Source: JBFFXF01 sp041569895 (GTDB lineage Bacteria > Planctomycetota > UBA8108 > JACQVS01). Taken from it: DNA of 59,065 nt. Within the stretch, counting starts at the first letter, position 1; every line of letters starts with the position of its first letter. The stretch spans positions 1-59,065 of the forward strand of contig JBFFXF010000004.1 in assembly GCA_041569895.1 (NCBI GenBank), read 5' to 3'. The notes under the pieces were generated by a model. That model was not told where the DNA came from. It saw nothing but the letters and a program-made list of their open reading frames with translations, and made no database searches. Below are positions 58,181-59,065 of the stretch, in pieces. The position numbers were made by a program, and so were the translations under genes.

Positions 58181-59065
58181 ATGCACATGCGGACGCGTCC
58201 TGCCCTCCCGATCCTCACCACGCTCGCGCTCCTCGTCGCGATCCCGGTCGCGGCGGAGACGCACACGCTGAAGATCGCGACGCAGGCGCCGGAGCGGAGC
58301 GTGTGGGGCAAGACGCTGCGCAAGATGGCGGACGAGCTCGAGCGCGTCACCAACGATCGCCTGAAGCTGAAGATCTACGCGGGCGGCGTCCAGGGCGACG
58401 AGCGCACCGTTCTCCGGAAGATGCGCGTCGGTCAGGTCCACGGCGCGACGCTGATCGGCCCCGGACAGTCGGCCGTGTGCCCGGACAGCTCGCTGCTCCG
58501 CACGCCGCTCCTCTTCTCGAACGAGGGCGAGGTCGAGCACGTGCTCGAGAAGGTGAAGCCGGACCTCGTCGCGCAGTCGCGCAAGAAGGGCTTCGAGATC
58601 GTCGGCTGGCCGCAGCTCGGCTTCTCCTACGTTTTCAGCCAGAACCCCGTCGACTCGGTCGACACGTTCCGCGATTCGCGTCCGTGGATCATCGAGGACG
58701 ACACCTTCAGCAAGCACCTCTTCACGGAGCTCGGCGTCAATCCGGTCTCGGCGGGCGTGGGAGACGTGCTCGCGGCGCTCCAGTCGGGTCTGATCCGCGC
58801 CGTCGTCACGCCGCCGGTCGGACTGATCTCGCTCCAGTGGCACACGCGGGTCGCCTACCGATCCGACGTCGAGATCAGCTTCAGCGTCGGGGTCCTCGCC
58901 ATCCGTTCGGCGAGCTGGGATCGTTTGCCGGAGGACCTGCAGAAGAAGTTCCGCGAGGTGGTCGAGCGGCACGTCACGGAGCTCAACCGCACCATCCGCC
59001 GCCAGAACGCCGAGGCGCTCGCCGTGCTGGAGCGCGCCGGCATGAAGATCGCGAAGGTCGACGAG
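58181..59065 (+). CDS. TRAP transporter substrate-binding protein (DctP/TatP family), 3' end outside window
   Basis: An open frame of 295 codons without stop runs off the right edge. The ATG at 58181 follows GGAGGAACC exactly. A signal peptide (about 5-26, ending VAAETHTL) precedes the family pattern: LKIATQAPERSVWGKTLRKMADEL, NDRLKLKIYAGGVQGDERTVLRKMRVGQVHGATL, SLLRTPLLFSNEGEVEHV, and GDVLAALQSGLIRAVVTPPVG with the segment that holds the conserved ligand-binding region. It binds a substrate, often a carboxylate, in the periplasm for a TRAP permease. Together with TatT upstream it suggests a TRAP system of the TPR-associated type. The ligand is not evident. Confidence 0.88.
   Translation, partial: MHMRTRPALPILTTLALLVAIPVAAETHTLKIATQAPERSVWGKTLRKMADELERVTNDRLKLKIYAGGVQGDERTVLRKMRVGQVHGATLIGPGQSAVCPDSSLLRTPLLFSNEGEVEHVLEKVKPDLVAQSRKKGFEIVGWPQLGFSYVFSQNPVDSVDTFRDSRPWIIEDDTFSKHLFTELGVNPVSAGVGDVLAALQSGLIRAVVTPPVGLISLQWHTRVAYRSDVEISFSVGVLAIRSASWDRLPEDLQKKFREVVERHVTELNRTIRRQNAEALAVLERAGMKIAKVDE

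Overview
The window is very GC-rich DNA from a bacterium that is most likely a member of the Planctomycetota. The evidence is a PVC-type membrane-bound dehydrogenase/haem-binding protein (16158-19196), two secreted proteins with dockerin-like Asp/Asn-Gly-Asp repeats of the planctomycete style, a small Planctomycete-cytochrome-C-like protein, an isochorismatase-ThuA fusion, and hybrid histidine kinases. No rRNA, tRNA, transposase, integrase or CRISPR array is visible. The last gene runs off the right edge.

Layout. 0-3.4 kb: membrane protein, isochorismatase/ThuA protein, small c-type cytochrome. 3.4-7.8 kb (minus): three envelope lipoprotein genes (COG3014-like, LpoB-like, FlgO-like domain fused to a trypsin-like protease). 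7.8-11.7 kb (minus): ribose-type sugar ABC importer whose permease carries an unusual extracytoplasmic insertion; a shikimate-dehydrogenase-like gene diverges from it, followed by cardiolipin synthase. 14.8-22.4 kb: dockerin protein, PVC cytochrome, DUF4139 protein, second dockerin protein. 22.5-31.9 kb: OmpR-type two-component pair with putative 11-bp direct-repeat operators, ATP-dependent DNA ligase, and two hybrid phosphorelay kinases. 32.2-45.1 kb: a large multihaem cytochrome locus with six cytochromes carrying 48 haem motifs in total, two NHL beta-propeller lipoproteins, an outer-membrane beta-barrel and an unknown lipoprotein. Seven of its genes are packed, mostly overlapping, on the minus strand. 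This looks like a porin-cytochrome electron conduit across the outer membrane. 45.6-49.1 kb: PhoU-like protein plus a PPDK-like protein lacking the PEP-binding barrel. 49.5-55.2 kb: M20 amidohydrolase and a second phosphorelay locus paralogous to the first. 55.6-59 kb: DUF547 lipoprotein and the start of a TRAP uptake locus (TatT, TatP/DctP).

The most unusual feature is non-coding. Nearly all the long intergenic gaps are filled by copies of a modular composite repeat, at ten loci (A-J). In a fixed order and in either orientation it carries a GAGGAC hexamer tract, a nonamer tract (GCAGATTAC), a GATCTC-type tract, a TCGGNN hexamer tract, in two copies two unique blocks of about 95 and 45 nt around a CGTGAC tract, a GGGCTTTCGGG linker, and an NACGGG hexamer tract with a variable first base. 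Copies C (14.2-14.8 kb) and J (56.5-57.0 kb) match almost perfectly in the unique blocks, in opposite orientation. The NACGGG end usually lies within about 25 nt of a stop codon, so the adjacent gene's mRNA continues into a C-rich, G-poor repeat. Two genes (the dockerin gene at 14.8 kb and the DUF547 gene at 55.6 kb) are bracketed by inverted NACGGG tracts. I know of no described element with this architecture.
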